Shown here piece after piece: positions 22,609 through 35,173 of a stretch of 64,000 nucleotides of DNA. The notes below the pieces were generated by a model that saw only the letters and a program-made list of their open reading frames with translations, was not told the origin of the DNA and ran no database searches. The position numbers and the translations under genes were made by a program. Positions within the stretch are counted from its first letter, which is position 1; each line of letters opens with the position of its first letter. The stretch lies in contig QJPP01003513.1 in assembly GCA_003996215.1 (NCBI GenBank), positions 62,001 through 126,000 of the forward strand, read 5' to 3'. Source of the stretch: Jaltomata sinuosa. Lineage: Eukaryota > Streptophyta > Magnoliopsida > Solanales > Solanaceae.

Positions 22609-22959
22609 TGTTAATTATGTCTTGAATTTTTTTCTTGTATATTTTAGGAAACTCATAATCCCAATTGTTTTAGAAAACTCATTGTCCTAATAGATTTGGG
22701 AAACGAAAATATAGTCCTTATAGGATTGGGAGAACCTTTTTTTTATAGGTTTGGGACTACATAGGATCTATATATAAGGGTTGTAGTTGGAGATTCTAAA
22801 AGCATTGTAAACTTCTTTTCTTTCATAGTGAAAAACTCTTTTTTCTTTTGCTTGGAGGATTAGGCCTAGCTGAACCTCGTTAAATCCTTGTATTATTTTT
22901 CTTCTCTATTTACTTTGTGTGTAATTGTGTGCTAGTTAATCCACGATATTTTCACAACA
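22609..22959 (+). repeat. E1 3' LTR (Ty1-copia), 351 bp
   Basis: TGTTAATTATG...CACAACA, partner of 470-822. A TATA-like TATATATAA lies at 22769-22777. The bases before it (CCAAGGGTAAGATT) occupy the polypurine-tract position but are only weakly purine-rich. Confidence 0.9.
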
Positions 22960-23097
22960 GCCTTTGGGCCATATCATTATTCTAAAATTAAGTTATTAAA
23001 ATATCACTGCACCATTAACCATCTTACGATATTTCACCTTAATGAAAAATATCATGACGTTGTTCAAATTTTATTGCCTGTGGTATTTATATTATAA
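22960..23097. other. Short AT-rich spacer between E1 and the Helitron-like end
   Basis: 138 bp with no recognisable feature. It ends in A at 23097, directly before CTAG. Confidence 0.4.
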
Positions 23098-23149
23098 CTA
23101 GATATCGAAGCCCGTGGTCAGCACGGGCCCCATACATATTACATGTTTG

Positions 23150-24291
23150 TGTTAATTTATGTGATACAAATAGAATTTAGATAGTCAATCAATTTTTTTA
23201 TATGATTTTTAGATATTTCAAGTTGTTAGCTATTGTCATTTATAATATTTTTTACATAATTTTTAAATAATATATGTTACTCCCTCTGTACCAATTTATG
23301 TGACATCAATACAATTTTGAGAGTCAACTAAATTTTCTATACATCTTTTGAATATCTTAAGTTCTTAATTGTTTGTGATTTATAGTACTTTTTTTTGTCT
23401 CAATTTATGTGGCACTAATAAAATTTTGAGAGTCGTTCAATTTTTTTATGTTTTTAAAAAAATTTAAGTTGTTATTATTGTGATTTATAGTACCTTTTAC
23501 GGAATTTTTAAATATATAACAGATTAAAAAGAAAACTAAGATAAACAAATTAAAACGGAAAAAGTATAAAAGGAAATATCCAAGCATGCAAAAAATTTCA
23601 TGTCTTTTAAATATTTTAAGTTGTTAATTATCATGATTTATACTAATTTTTACGTAATTTTTAAATATATAATAGATTTTAAAAATAAGATAAATAAATT
23701 AAAAGGGAGAAATTATAAAAGGAAATATCTAAGCAGGCATCACAAGCAGGCACGTCGATCAGCTGTCTGCTTATCCTTCTTTATAAGTAAGGTAATTTGT
23801 TTTGGCCAATTTATATGACACAGGTAGAATTTAGATAGTTGATCAAATTTTTTATATGATTTTTAGATATTTTAAGTCGTTAACTATTGTAATCTATAAT
23901 ATATTTTTTTACATAATTTTTAAATAATATATGTTACTCCTTATATACCAATTTATGTGGAATCGATACAATTTTGAGAGTCAACTAAATTTTATATATA
24001 TCTTTTAAATATTTAAGTTGTTAATTATTGTGATTTATAATACTTTTTCTTCTCTCTCAATTTATGTGGCACTGGTAAAATTTTGAGAGTCAACAACACT
24101 TTTATGTTTTAAAAATATTTTAAGTTGTTATTATTGTGATATATAGTACTTTTTTCATAATTTTCAAATATATAACAGATTAAAAAAAATAAGATTAACA
24201 AATTAAAACGGAGAAAGTATAAAAGAAAATATCTTCAGGTCTTTAAATATTTTAAGTTGTTAATTATCGTGATTTATACTACTTTTTACGT
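23150..24291. repeat. Tandem repeat of about 650 bp, each built from smaller AATTTATGTG units
   Basis: The block from about 23150 is repeated from about 23803. Both start TATGTGATAC or TATATGACAC, then AGAATTTAGATAGT. Within each block AATTTATGTGGCA-like units with TTTTGAGAGTCAA and TTAAGTTGTTA recur two to three times. The second block is cut by E4 at 24291 and continues at 46740 (TACGTAATTTTTAAATATAT), ending near 46883. Confidence 0.7.
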
Positions 24292-25120
24292 TGTCATGAC
24301 CCCGACCATCGTGAGTGACACCCACCCAACCTCCGGATGAGCGAACCAATAGAGTCCAGCTCTTAGCCTAGCCTAACAGCTTAAAACCAGTGCAGGAATT
24401 TAAACTAGCAATCATTCATCAATAAAATCAACTCTATAATAAAATAAACTGTGGAAATCCCTCCCTAGAATCTAAAAGTCATCGTACCAAAAATCTATCA
24501 ATTACTAGAGTACGGGGATGCAACTCCAAAACAAATAAAATAGTCTAAGCCCAAACAAATGGGCCACAACTGAAACTAGATGGACACCAAGGCAGCTCAG
24601 TCGAATAGCTCACCCTTGATATCTCGAAAAGTCTAGCCTACAAGTGAGGTCGTGCGTCAACCACCAGAAGATTTCCGGTACTCACAAAAGACAAGCAAGT
24701 GCAGTATCAGTACACAACCAATATGTACTGGTAGGATCATCAGCCAGTTCCAAATAAACAATGTATGAGAAGTACAAAAATCAAGTAAGAGTACAGAAAC
24801 ACATAGGCAAGTCAACAGGCATTCCTAGGCTACAAGTCTCTACCTAACTTGTCTCACATGTAAACCACTTCACAGTTATGATCAACAACCCACAACAATA
24901 ACAATTAAGCCTCATCACATATCTCGGACCCACCCTGGATCCCCTCTAGACAATACCTAAGTGTCAAACAATAATCCGGTGTACACCAAGACCAACTCGT
25001 AAAACACTGTAACAACCAGGCCTCTCAAGGACCAAAATACACAACCACAATTCAAGTTCACAACCCGGTCCACTCAGGGAACCATTAAATAAAGATGCAG
25101 AAATACAAGAAAGTAAACCT

Positions 25121-25230
25121 GTACCACGCGTGGTACCCGAGCCAACCGTTAGTATTATCCCATACCAGGTGTGGTACCCGATCCAATCATTAGTATTATC
25201 CCGTACCATGCGTGGTACCCGAGCCAACCA
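25121..25230. repeat. Tandem array in E4 3' LTR, three hairpin units
   Basis: Same unit as 6634-6781. Unit 1 is GTACCACGCGTGGTAC, a perfect palindrome; the others keep GTACCA/TGGTAC with central changes. Confidence 0.82.
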
Positions 25231-25962
25231 AAGTCAAACAATCCACTGTCACAAAAATAAACAATCAACTTGTAAACCAACAAGCACAATACAACGTTCA
25301 ATTTACCAGACTGTTAACAGAACTATTACACATTTCTAATCATTCCCTAAGCAATGTATCTCATACAAATACTTAGACAAGAGTACTTAAACACACAAAG
25401 CATACAGGAAGAAAATCATCACCTACCTCGAAATAATTCAAAGCTCTACTCAATTGGAGCTTTCCCATTTCTCGAAGTTCTTGCCGGTTCTTAGTCTAAA
25501 ACAACACACAATAACCAAGAATCAATCTTTATGGACTAAATTTCACCTGAATTACGCAAAATCCTAAACCCCAGGCCACCCATGATCATTCCACCCTTTT
25601 TCTCGAGCTTCCCCACCATTAATTCACCTAGTTCTACCATTTTTACGGATAAAATTAGGAAATTACGATCACATGATCATAAAACAGTAATTTAGCAACA
25701 CCCAAGAACTTCTACACATAGGATCCCCCTTTTTCCTTGGATTCTACCCTCCCAAATTCATTCCAAACCTTTCCCCAAGTTCACTCCTAACAATTCTACC
25801 GCATAGAAAAAGTATTACGGAGTTCGGGGAGTAGAAACCTTACCTTAGGGAAGAAAAATGATGAAGAATGGAGGAAAAATGCCTGAAATTGCCCTAGCCC
25901 TTCTCCCAAACGAACTTGTGAAAACTGAATATTTTTGGGGAAGTTTTTACATTACATCCCGT

Positions 25963-26102
25963 CAGACTTTGCTATAGCGGTCCGCTCTGCTATAGCAGTA
26001 CTGCCGTAGCAGAGTCAACCGCTATGACAAAGGTTGACCGACTTGACTTTCGCTGTAGCGGTAATTTTCTTCTATAGCGGAGGTCGCCGTGGTGGAGTGT
26101 CA
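25963..26102. repeat. Palindromic-word cluster in E4 3' LTR
   Basis: TGCTATAGCGGTCCGC, CTATAGCAGT, CCGCTATGAC, CTATAGCGGAGG and CGCCGTGGTGGAG follow in the same order as in the other four LTRs of this group. This copy lacks the final TAGCGGTTGAC. Confidence 0.8.
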
Positions 26103-26520
26103 CAAAACAGAAAGTCATAAAATCTCCAAAACTAGCTCATTTTACAACATACTTATTTTTTTAACGTCTCGGAATAACCCCTTCCCGTCAACCTAGATAC
26201 CGGGAGTTCTACTTACCCGAATTTGATTTTGAAAAATCACCCCGGACTCCTTTATATGCTAGCTATGAGGAAAACTATATCACATCAAGACATCAAATTC
26301 AATCCTTACACAGATTACCCTAGACCATACCTCGCCCCAAAATTGGCCGGGCCGAGACTAGCCTAGCCCAGAATTTCAAACTCCCAAACCCAGAGTTTTC
26401 TAACTCTAAAACTTGGCATGAAAAGTTTACCCGTAACGACAGACCCGTTCGTAACAACAGATACCAATTTACCCATCGTTCATCCCCAAACGATCAACCT
26501 AAAAATACGGAAAGATAAAG

Positions 26521-27830
26521 AAGGAAAGAGTAGTACTTGTATCCTCAAACAAGTGAGGGTACTTGTCTTGCATGTCCCTCTTAATTTCCCAAGTGGCTTT
26601 CTCAATCGGACAATGCTTCCATTAAACCTTTACCATACTGATCACCTTTGTCCTTAATTTCTGGACATCCCGATCAAGAATCAGAACTGGCTCTTCTTCA
26701 TAGCGAAGATCCTTATCAAGTAACACTTCATCCCACTTGATGATGTAGTCTCCATCCCCATGGTATCTCTTAAGCATAGATACATGGAATACAGAATGGA
26801 AACCCGACAAACTAGGCGACAGTGCTAACTTGTAAGCCATTGGCCCCATAATTTCGAGAATCTCAAACTGACCAATGAACCGGGGGCTGAGCTTGCCCCC
26901 TCTTACCGAAACACATAACTTTTTTCATTGGTGACACTTTCAGCAACACTTGTTCACTAACTTGAAATTCCATGTCCCGGACCTTGCAATCTGCATATTC
27001 CTTCTGCCTGCTTTGGGCAGCTAGTAACTTGGCCTGAATACCTCTTACCTTTTCTTGCGCTTCCCTTACTAAGTCTACGCCTAAAGGTTTCACATCGCCT
27101 TCCTCAAACCACCCAATTGGTGACCTACAACTCCTCCCATACAGAGCCTCGAACGGTGCCATGTCAATACTGGAATAGTAGCTATTGTTGTATGAGAACT
27201 CACACAACGGTAGAAACTGGTCCCAATGACCCCCGAAGTTAATCACACATGCTCTCAGTATGTCCTCCAATACCTGAATCATCCTCTTTGACTGACCATC
27301 AGTCTGAGGATGGAAGGCTGTACTAAAGGTGAGTTGAGTGCCCAACTCTTCATGCAACTTACCCCAAAACTTGGAAGTAAACTGTGTACCCCTGTCCGAA
27401 ATGATGGACCGTGGTACTCCATGCAATCTCACAATCTCCTTCATGTAGACCTTAGCCAATTGCTGTAAATTGTAATCCACCCTGACCGGAATGAAGTGAG
27501 CTGACTTGGTCAGTCTGTCAACAATGACCCAAATTGAATCATACTTCCCCAAGGTCTTGGGAAGACCCACCACAAAATCCATGGCTATTCTCTCCCACTT
27601 CCACTCTGAAATGGGTATCCTCTGAAGTAGTCTTGCAGGTCTCTGGTGCTCATACTTTACCTGCTGAAAATTCTAACACTTGGACACGAAATCAACTATG
27701 TCCCTTTTCATACTAGCCCACCAATAAAGTTGCCTCAAATTCCTATAAATCATGGTTACACCCGGATGAATTGAGTACCGCAAACCATGAGCTTCTGCCA
27801 ATATTTTCTAAATCATGTCATCGACTCTAG
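26521..27830 (-). pseudogene. E4 integrase and chromodomain pseudogene
   Basis: Integrase core is open over 239 residues (27582-26863). The first catalytic Asp lies in IVDRLTKSAHF and the second in IISDRGTQF. The Glu position is Lys (QTDGQSKRMIQ), so the DDE triad is lost. The upstream zinc finger (SIHPGVTMIYRNLRQLYWW) has a stop right after its first Cys. The chromodomain (LDKDLRYEEEPVLILDRD, then ATWEI) ends near 26540 and carries a TAA within it at about 26622. Two frame changes separate integrase from chromodomain. Confidence 0.87.
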
Positions 27831-29108
27831 GAACACATATCCTTCCTCTAAAGTTTAACACACCGCCAGAGTCCAAAGAGGCATCCACTGACTCTCCGGA
27901 TATTGCCTTTCCCCGAAGTCTGCTCAACTGCGAATCCTGAAACTGTTTGACCTTTATCTCCTCTATGAATGTTGATTTGACCTCAACACTGGCCAAGATC
28001 CCACCTTGCTCTGAAATACCCAAGTGCATGAACTTGGACTCCAATGCCTGAATTTCCTTTGCCAGTGGTCGTTTAGACACCCCCAAACAAGCCAAACCTC
28101 CCATACTAGTTGTTTTTTGGCTCAATGCATTTGCCACCACATTAGCCTTACCCGGATAGTACTGAATAGTCATATCGTAATCCTTCAACAATTCCATCCA
28201 CCTCCTCTTCCTCAGGTTTAAATCTTTCTGAGTGAATACATACTGCAGACTGCGATGATCAGTAAACACTTCACACTTGACACCATAGAGATAGTGTCTC
28301 CAAATATTGAGTGCAAAGACCACCGCTGCCAACTCTAAATCATGATTAGGATAGTTTCTCTCATGCACCTTCAACTACCTAGAAGCATAGGCTATCACAT
28401 TCCTATTCTGCATCAACACAGCACCCAAGCCAGAATGTGAAGCATCACAGTAAACAATAAAGTCTTTACCTTCAACCGGCAAGGACAAAATAAGAGCCGT
28501 GGTCAGAAGTGTCTTGATATTTTGGAAGCTCTCCTCACACTTGTCGGACCACACAAATGGTACATATTTCTATGTCAGCCTTGTCAAGTGAGTAGCAATG
28601 GAGGCAAAATTCTTAACAAACCTCCGGTAATAACCTGCAAGCCCAACAAAACTCCTCACCTCAGTCACAGAGCTAGGCCAGACCCAAATCTTGACTGCCT
28701 CTACCTTCTGAGGATCTACCATCACCCCTTTTTCTGACACTACATGCCCCAAAAATTCTACTAAAGTCAACCAGAACTCACACTTGGTGAACTTCGAATA
28801 AAGCTTTTGACACCTCAAAATGTCTAACACTATACGGAGATGTTCGGCATGCTCCTCCCTACTCTTGGAGTAGATCAAAATATCATCAATGAAAATGATG
28901 ACAAACGTATCCAAGTAAGATTTAAACACCCCATTCATTAAACTCATAAATGCTACCGGTGCATTGGTCAAACCAAACGACATTACTAAGAACTCATAAT
29001 GCCCATAGCGAGTCCGAAAAGCAGTTTTAGGAATGTCCTCAGGCCTAATTTTTAACTGGTGATACCCTGACCTCAAGTCAATTTTTGAAAACACTGATGC
29101 ACCTGTAA
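27831..29108 (-). pseudogene. E4 reverse transcriptase and RNase H pseudogene
   Basis: Motif A is intact (FSKIDLRSGYHQLKI) and motif C reads FVIIFIDDILIYSK in an open frame of 174 residues (29094-28570). The thumb (KFTKCEFWLTLVEFLGHVVS) follows, then after a stop at about 28569 the RNase H region (VHERNYPNHDLELAAVVFAL, FTDHRSLQYVFTQKDLNLRK) in a 188-residue frame that runs into the integrase linker. A one-base change near 29105 separates it from the upstream frame. All catalytic polymerase residues I can check are present, unlike in E3. Confidence 0.86.
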
Positions 29109-30014
29109 CTAGTCATACAGATCATCAATACGTGGTAGAGGGTACTTATTCCAGATGGTAACCTTGTTCAATTGCCTGTAATCTATGCACATCCGCATAC
29201 TACCATCCTTCTTCTTTACAAACAATACCGGAGCACCCCAAGGCAAAGCACTGGGATGGATAAATCCCTTATCTAAGAGTTCCTGAAGCTGAGTTTTAAG
29301 TTCCCTTAACTCTACTGGAGTCATATGATATAGAGGAATGGAAATGGGACTAGTGCCCGGCTCCAAGTCAATATCCCTGTCCGGAGGCATACCAGAAAAC
29401 ACCTCTCGAAACTCTGAAACAACTCGAACTGACTCAATAGAGGGGGACTCCACACTATCATCCCAAAGATGAGACAAAAAGGCTAGGCACCCTCTCCCCA
29501 TTATCTTCCTAGCCCGAATGAATGATATAATCCTGACCGGCTTAGACATGTACACACCTTCCCACTCTAGCCTCTCCTTACCTGGAATCTCTAGAGCCAC
29601 AGTCTTGGTGTTACAATTTAACACGGCATGATAAGGGGATAACCAGGTCATGCCCAAAATCACCTCAAAGTCAACCATATCCAAGATTACCAAGTCTACC
29701 CAAGTATGCAACCCCACAAAAACAATAGACTAGTTATGATAAACATGAGTCACCATAACCGACTCTCTTATTGGGGTAGAAGCATGGATATGGGAATCAA
29801 GGATATCACATACCAAGTCCAGACCCAACGCAAAATTCACAAACATACAAGAATATGTAGAACCTGGGTCAAATAACACCGAAGCCATTTTATCACAGAC
29901 GAGAATGGTACCTGTGATTACTGCATCTGATGCCTTAGCCTCGGTCCTCCCTGGAAACGCATAGCAGTGAGCCTGATCATTAATCCAGGCAACCTCCCTG
30001 TCTGGATGTGCCAC
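29109..30014 (-). pseudogene. E4 protease and start of reverse transcriptase, pseudogene
   Basis: SVLFDPGSTYSCMFVNFALG supplies the protease DPGS loop; FEVILGMTWLSPYHAVLNC is the second conserved segment. A TAG at about 29730 interrupts between them. The frame continues through the linker into the reverse transcriptase fingers (PWGAPVLFVKKKDGSMRMC). A deletion within the linker shortens FSGMPPDRDID relative to E3. Confidence 0.84.
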
Positions 30015-30351
30015 ACCTTTGCCCGCATCGCCGTTCCCTTTGTCTCCCCGGCCTCCCTAAAAGTTACCTCGCCCATCCCGTGGACAACCTCTAGCATGAC
30101 CACCCCTACTTGCCGGGACCACATCTTTGTGCTGCTGCTAAACCTGATTAACGGTCTACCTATAAGAGCACTCTCACTTAAAGTGGGCGAGATCACCACA
30201 ATGGAAGCAACCACGATCAAGTGCAGGCCTGCTAACAGATGAATAAGAAGCTCCCTGGCCTCTAGGAGCTGAAAATTATTGATTAGCTCCCGGACGACCA
30301 CCTGTACCAGCTAGAAACTAACTGAATAGGACTGGCTGAGTATACCTGTTG
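30015..30351 (-). pseudogene. E4 gag 3' portion (nucleocapsid), cut by E5
   Basis: It contains the zinc knuckle CFHCGDLAHFK followed by a TGA and then EC, so the CX2CX4HX4C ligands are present but split by a nonsense codon. The gag frame breaks at 30351, where the E5 LTR begins. The rest of gag is at 43319-44384. Confidence 0.78.
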
Positions 30352-32492
30352 TGTAACACCCTAGAAATCAAACCAACTATCTAAGTTAAAATCTCAGAAA
30401 AATCTCATGCTTCAGGAATGACGGGTCCAAATCACAGACCGTGGTCTAAACCACGGGTCGTGAAATAGAACTGTGATTCATGTCTGCTTATTCATCCTCT
30501 AGTCTAAAACCACGAGTGGGTTCTGCGGACTGTGGTTCAAACCATGGGTCTGTCCTGTTGACTCGTGAAACCAGATCAGAGGGATAGTAAGTCCCCCAGG
30601 TTCCACGACTTGGTTTAACGACCCGTCGTCAAAACAATGACCCGCCATTTTGAGTCATAGTTGATCTAGAGACCAGCTAAGTCCCCAGGAACTACGAGCC
30701 CAAAAGATGACTCATCATTTATTCTATGGGTCCGTCCTGTTGACCCATAAAAATGCTTTTTGCAACCTGTATTTTGACTAAGGAATCACGAGTTGGAACC
30801 ACGGGTCGTGGTTCAAACGACGACTCGTAGAACTGACCCGTGATTCCTGAAACTGACTCATTTTCCAGCTTTTCCATAATTAAATCCCAGGGGTATTTTA
30901 GTCATTACCCACTCTCTTCACTCCTAAATGATGTCATTTTGACTATTTCAAGAAGGGTTTTCACCCTCATTAGCCTAAGTTCCTTCTCATTACTTCAATT
31001 TTCTCCCAAAAAGGAAAATTCTTCTCCAAGCTTCAAGTCTCAAGCTTCAAGTTCAAGCCTCCTAAGTCTTTTCAATACAAGTGGGTTAGCTTTAATCAAG
31101 GTATGTGAGTATCCAACAATGGGTTCCTTCCACCCTTGTGCCCAAAACCCCCAATTCTTATTTTGAATTATGAACTTGTGAAATTAGGGTTTTGATCTAA
31201 ATTGGGGAAAAACTTATGAAATCAGTTTCTAAGCAGCAATTCATGGTTTCTTACGGTTTATTTATGATTTGATTAAGATTCCTTATTTGGTTCCAAAAGC
31301 CCATGCATTAAAGTTGATTTCTAGTATGATTCCATTGAATTGCATATTTTCAATTGAAAGTTTACATGTTTAGATAACATGTCCTTATGTATTATGAAAT
31401 TGCATTGCCTAATTCTTCAAGCATGAATTTAAGAAGGAAAAGTATATTCTGAATTATGGCTACGCTAAGCTTCAAGAACCTATGATATGAGAATTGCATG
31501 ATACCCGATGTGTTTTCATGATTTTCAACAAGATTTGGCATGAGATTGTGTCACTATGAATTTATGAGCTATATGTACATGTTTTAGGAGTAGTATTTAG
31601 CACCGAGCGATGAGGGTTCGATTATCCAAGTCCAAAACTACGTTGCCAGTGTAGGTTATGAAATGAAGTGCCCTATGGGTTATGAGAGTGGATCCACATC
31701 TTGATAAATGGTGTCCTTGCCTTAACGGGGCATAGGACAACTTTGCCAACTAGGGTTATATAGTTGGGTATGGTGGCCCATGCTTTGGCAAGGTTCGGGC
31801 CAGCTTTGCTAACTAAGGTTACATAGTTAGATTCCATGTAGCTCACATGGTCTATTGTCGATTATAAGTAACTCCCGTATGAAAGTTTTGAATTGTTTAA
31901 ACCCATGATACGTACTTTGAGTTTTGACTCTTATTTCATGATTTACTATTCAATTATTGACATCCACCTTCGAAACTTCATTTATGCATGAACTAAGGTC
32001 TTATCCATGTTTAAAGTATGTTTTTATCATGATCATGCATGTCTCACGTATTTGTTACATTCCATAGTACTGACGCATATCTTGCGCTGCATCCTTTGAT
32101 GATGCAGATTCAGGTGTCCTTCTCAGACTCGTGGCTAGAGCTTCCAGGCCACTCTCTGTCAGCTGTTTGTGAGTCCTCTTAGGTTGAGGACTAGTTGTGT
32201 TATTAGCTTTTGTTAGCTTTTCATTTCCGTACTTCGAGTTAGATAGGGTCTTGTCCTAGCAACTCTTTATGTGATGAGTAGAGGATTTTCAGACATAGAC
32301 AGTATTTGAGTCTTCTTATGGATCTTGTATTCCTATCCGACTTGATTATCCATTTATGCTATTCTGACGTTATCTCTAATGCTTCCGCTTATCTTTTGTT
32401 ATTCTTGAGAATGCTATGACTAAGGCTTAGCTTGGGGCACTTGTGGTCCCGAGTCCTGTGTTACGTCTAGGGGGTAACCTCGGGGTGTGACA
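30352..32492 (+). repeat. E5 LTR-A, 2141 bp
   Basis: TGTAACACCC...GGTGTGACA. The zone 30420-30860 is rich in CCACGGGTCGTGG-like words, including an 8-bp stem GAACCACG/CGTGGTTC (30796-30814). It abuts E4 gag on both sides. Confidence 0.9.
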
Positions 32493-32763
32493 TGCTAATT
32501 CTGACCCCTGGAGTACGAACCACCATAATTTCCCTCATTCCGGGGATTCTTGGCTAACACTTTAGCCTGCCCCACCTGCCTGACTCCCTCAAGTTTCTTT
32601 ACATAATCCACCACATTATTAAAGCCTTTCCCTGAAGAAGTCATGTGCACAGACAATACCTAATGCTCAGTATCCATGTTCTGGTGCTAGTTGGGTTGTT
32701 TTCTCTTAAGTTTTCCCTTGTTTAGTTTTCATTCGAGGACGAATGATCCCAAGGGGAAGATAC
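32493..32763. repeat. Chimeric segment: 181 bp E4 gag joined to 90 bp of E5 3' end
   Basis: 32493-32673 is a copy of 43319-43499 (- strand gag, CTGACCCCTGGA...). 32674-32763 is a copy of the E5 sequence before LTR-D (CCATGTTCTG...GAGGACGAATGATCC). The join GCTCAGTAT/CCATGTTCTG shows only 1-2 bp overlap and recurs exactly at 35083/35084. Confidence 0.88.
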
Positions 32764-34902
32764 TGTAACACCCCAGAAATCAAACCAGCTATCTAAGTTA
32801 AAATCTCAGAAAAATCTCATGCTTCAGGAATGACGGGTCCAAATCATGGACCATGGTCTGAACCACGGGTCGTGAAATGGAACTGTGATTCCTGTCTGCT
32901 GGTTCAGCCTCTGGTCTAGAACCAAGAGTGGGTTCTACGGAACGTGGTTCAAACCACTGGTCCATACTGTTGACTCGTTGAACCAGATCAGAGGGATCGT
33001 AAGTCCCCCAGGTTCCACGACTTGGTTTGACGACCCATCGTCTGAACGACAACCCGTTATTTTGAGTCGTGGTTTGATCCAGAGACCAGCTAAGTCCCCA
33101 GGAACTACGAGCCCAAATGATGACTCATTATTTATTCTATGGGTCCGTCCTGTTGACCCGTAGAAATGCTTTTTGCAACCTGGATTTTGACTAAGGAATC
33201 ACGAGTTGGAACCACGGGTCGTGGTTCAAACAACGACCCATAGAACTGACCCGTGATTCCTGAAACTGACTCATTTTCCAGCTTTTCCGTAATTAAATCC
33301 CAGGGGTATTTTAGTCATTACCCACTTTTTTGACCTAAATGATGTCATTTTGACTATTTCAAGAAGGGTTTTCACCCTCATTAGTCTAAGTTCCTTCTCA
33401 TTACTTCACTCTTCTTCCAAAAAGGAAAATTCTTCTCCAAGCTTCAAATCTCAAGCTCCAAGTTCAAGCCTCCTAAGTCTTTGCAATTCAAGTGGGTTAA
33501 CTTCAATCAAGGTATGTGGGTATCTAATAATGGGTTCCTTCCACCCTTCTGCCTAAAACTCCCAATTCTTATTTTAAATTATGAACTTGTGAAATTAGGG
33601 TTTTGATCTAAATTGGGGAAAAACTTATGAAATCAGTTTCTAAGCAGCAATTCATGGTTTCTTACGGTTTATTTATGATTTGATTAAGATTTCTTATTTG
33701 GTTCCAAAAACCCATGCATTAAAGTTGATTTCTAGTATGATTCCATTGAATTGCATGTTTTCAAGTGAAAATTTACATGTTTAGATAACATGTCCTTATG
33801 TATTATGAAATTGCATTGCCTAATTCTTCAAGCATGAATTTAATAAGGAAAAGTATGTTTTGAATTATGGCTATGCTAAGCTTCAAGAACCTATGATATG
33901 AGAATTGCATGATACCCGATGTGTTTTCATGCTTTTCAACAAGATTTGGCATGAGATTGTGTCACTATGAATTTATGAGCTATATGTATATGTTTTGGGA
34001 GTAGTATTTAGCATCGAGCGATGAGGGTTCGATTATCCAAGTCCAAAACTACGTTGCCAGTGTAGGTTATGAAATGAAGTGCCCTATGGGTTATGAGAGT
34101 GGATCCACGTCTAGATAAATGGTGTCCTTGCCTTAACGGGGCATAGGACAGCTTTGCCAACTAGGGTTATATAGTTGGGTATGGTGGCCCGTGCTTTGGC
34201 AAGGTTCGGGCCAGCTTTGCTAACTAAGGTTACATAGTTAGATTCCATGTAGCTCACATGGTCTATTATCGATTATAAGTAACTCCCGTATGAAAGTTTT
34301 GAATTGTTTAAACCAATGATACGTACTTTGAGTTTGACTCTTATTTCATGATTTACAATTCAATTATTGACATCCACCTTTGAAACTTCATTTATGCATG
34401 AACTAAGTTCTTATCCATGTTTAAAGTATGTTTTTATCATGATCATGCATCTCTCACGTATTTGGTACATTCCATAGTACTGACGCATATCTTGCGCTGC
34501 ATCCTTTGATGATGCAGATTCAGGTGTCCTTCTCAGACTCGTGGCTAGAGCTTCCTGGCTACTCTCTGTCAGCTGTTGGTGAGTCCTCTTAGGTTGAGGA
34601 CTAGTTGTGTTATTAGCTTGGGTTAGCTTTTCATTTCCGTACTTCGAGTTAGATAGGGTCTTGTCCTAGCAACTCTTTATGTGATGAGTAGAGGCTTTTC
34701 AGACATAGACAGTATTTGAGTCTTCTTATGGATCTTGTATTCCTATCCGACTTGATTATCCATTTATGCTATTCTGACTTTATCTCTTATGCTTCTGCTT
34801 ATCTTTTGTTATTCTTGAGGATGCTATGACTAAGGCTTAGCTTGGGGCACTTGTGGTCCCAAGTCCTGTGTTACGTCTAGGGGGTAACCTCGGGGCGTGA
34901 CA
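32764..34902 (+). repeat. E5 LTR-B, 2139 bp
   Basis: Near-identical to LTR-A and LTR-D. It is preceded by the polypurine-tract segment and followed by E4 gag sequence, as a genuine 3' LTR would be. Confidence 0.9.
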
Positions 34903-35173
34903 TGCTAATTCTGACCCCTGGACTACGAACCACCATAATTTACCTCATTCCGGGGATTCTTGGATAACACCTTAGCCTTCCCCACCTGCCTGACTCCCTC
35001 AAGTTTCTTTACATAATCCACCACATTATTAAAGCCTTTCCCTGAAGAAGTCATGTGCACAGACAATACCTAATGCTCAGTATCCATGTTCTGTTGTTGG
35101 TTGGGCTGTTTTCTCTTACATTTTCTCTTGTTTAGTTTTCATTCGAGGATGAATGATCCCAAGGGGAAGATAC
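34903..35173. repeat. Second copy of the chimeric E4-gag/E5-3'-end segment
   Basis: Same 181 + 90 bp arrangement and same join as 32493-32763. The repeating unit, 32674-35083, is 2410 bp. Confidence 0.88.

Larger units (their letters stand above)
470..22959 (+). mobile_element. E1: decayed Ty1-copia retrotransposon, outermost element of the left nest
   Basis: Two LTRs of about 352 bp, 470-822 and 22609-22959, bound an internal region coding for copia-type Gag, protease and integrase with the beginning and end of reverse transcriptase/RNase H. It is interrupted at 2173-21304 by E2. Domain order (protease, integrase, then reverse transcriptase) is the Pseudoviridae order. No convincing 5-bp target duplication is seen (GATTT on the left, GCCTT on the right), so one side may be rearranged or mutated. 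The coding region is not functional: gag has a deletion and stops, and most of the reverse transcriptase is gone. Confidence 0.88.
24292..26456 (-). repeat. E4 3' LTR, 2165 bp
   Basis: Partner of 44583-46739. The right end is CGTAACA instead of CGTTACA. It contains three hairpin units (25121-25230), the first with a perfect 16-bp palindrome GTACCACGCGTGGTAC (25121-25136), and the palindromic-word cluster at 25963-26102. Confidence 0.9.

Noticed and set aside
32798..33163. Pair of 84-92 residue open frames on opposite strands, repeated in LTR-B, LTR-C and LTR-D
   Set aside because: They lie in the palindromic cassette of the E5 LTRs. Their apparent conservation is LTR copy identity; LTR-A breaks both frames and no known domain is seen.
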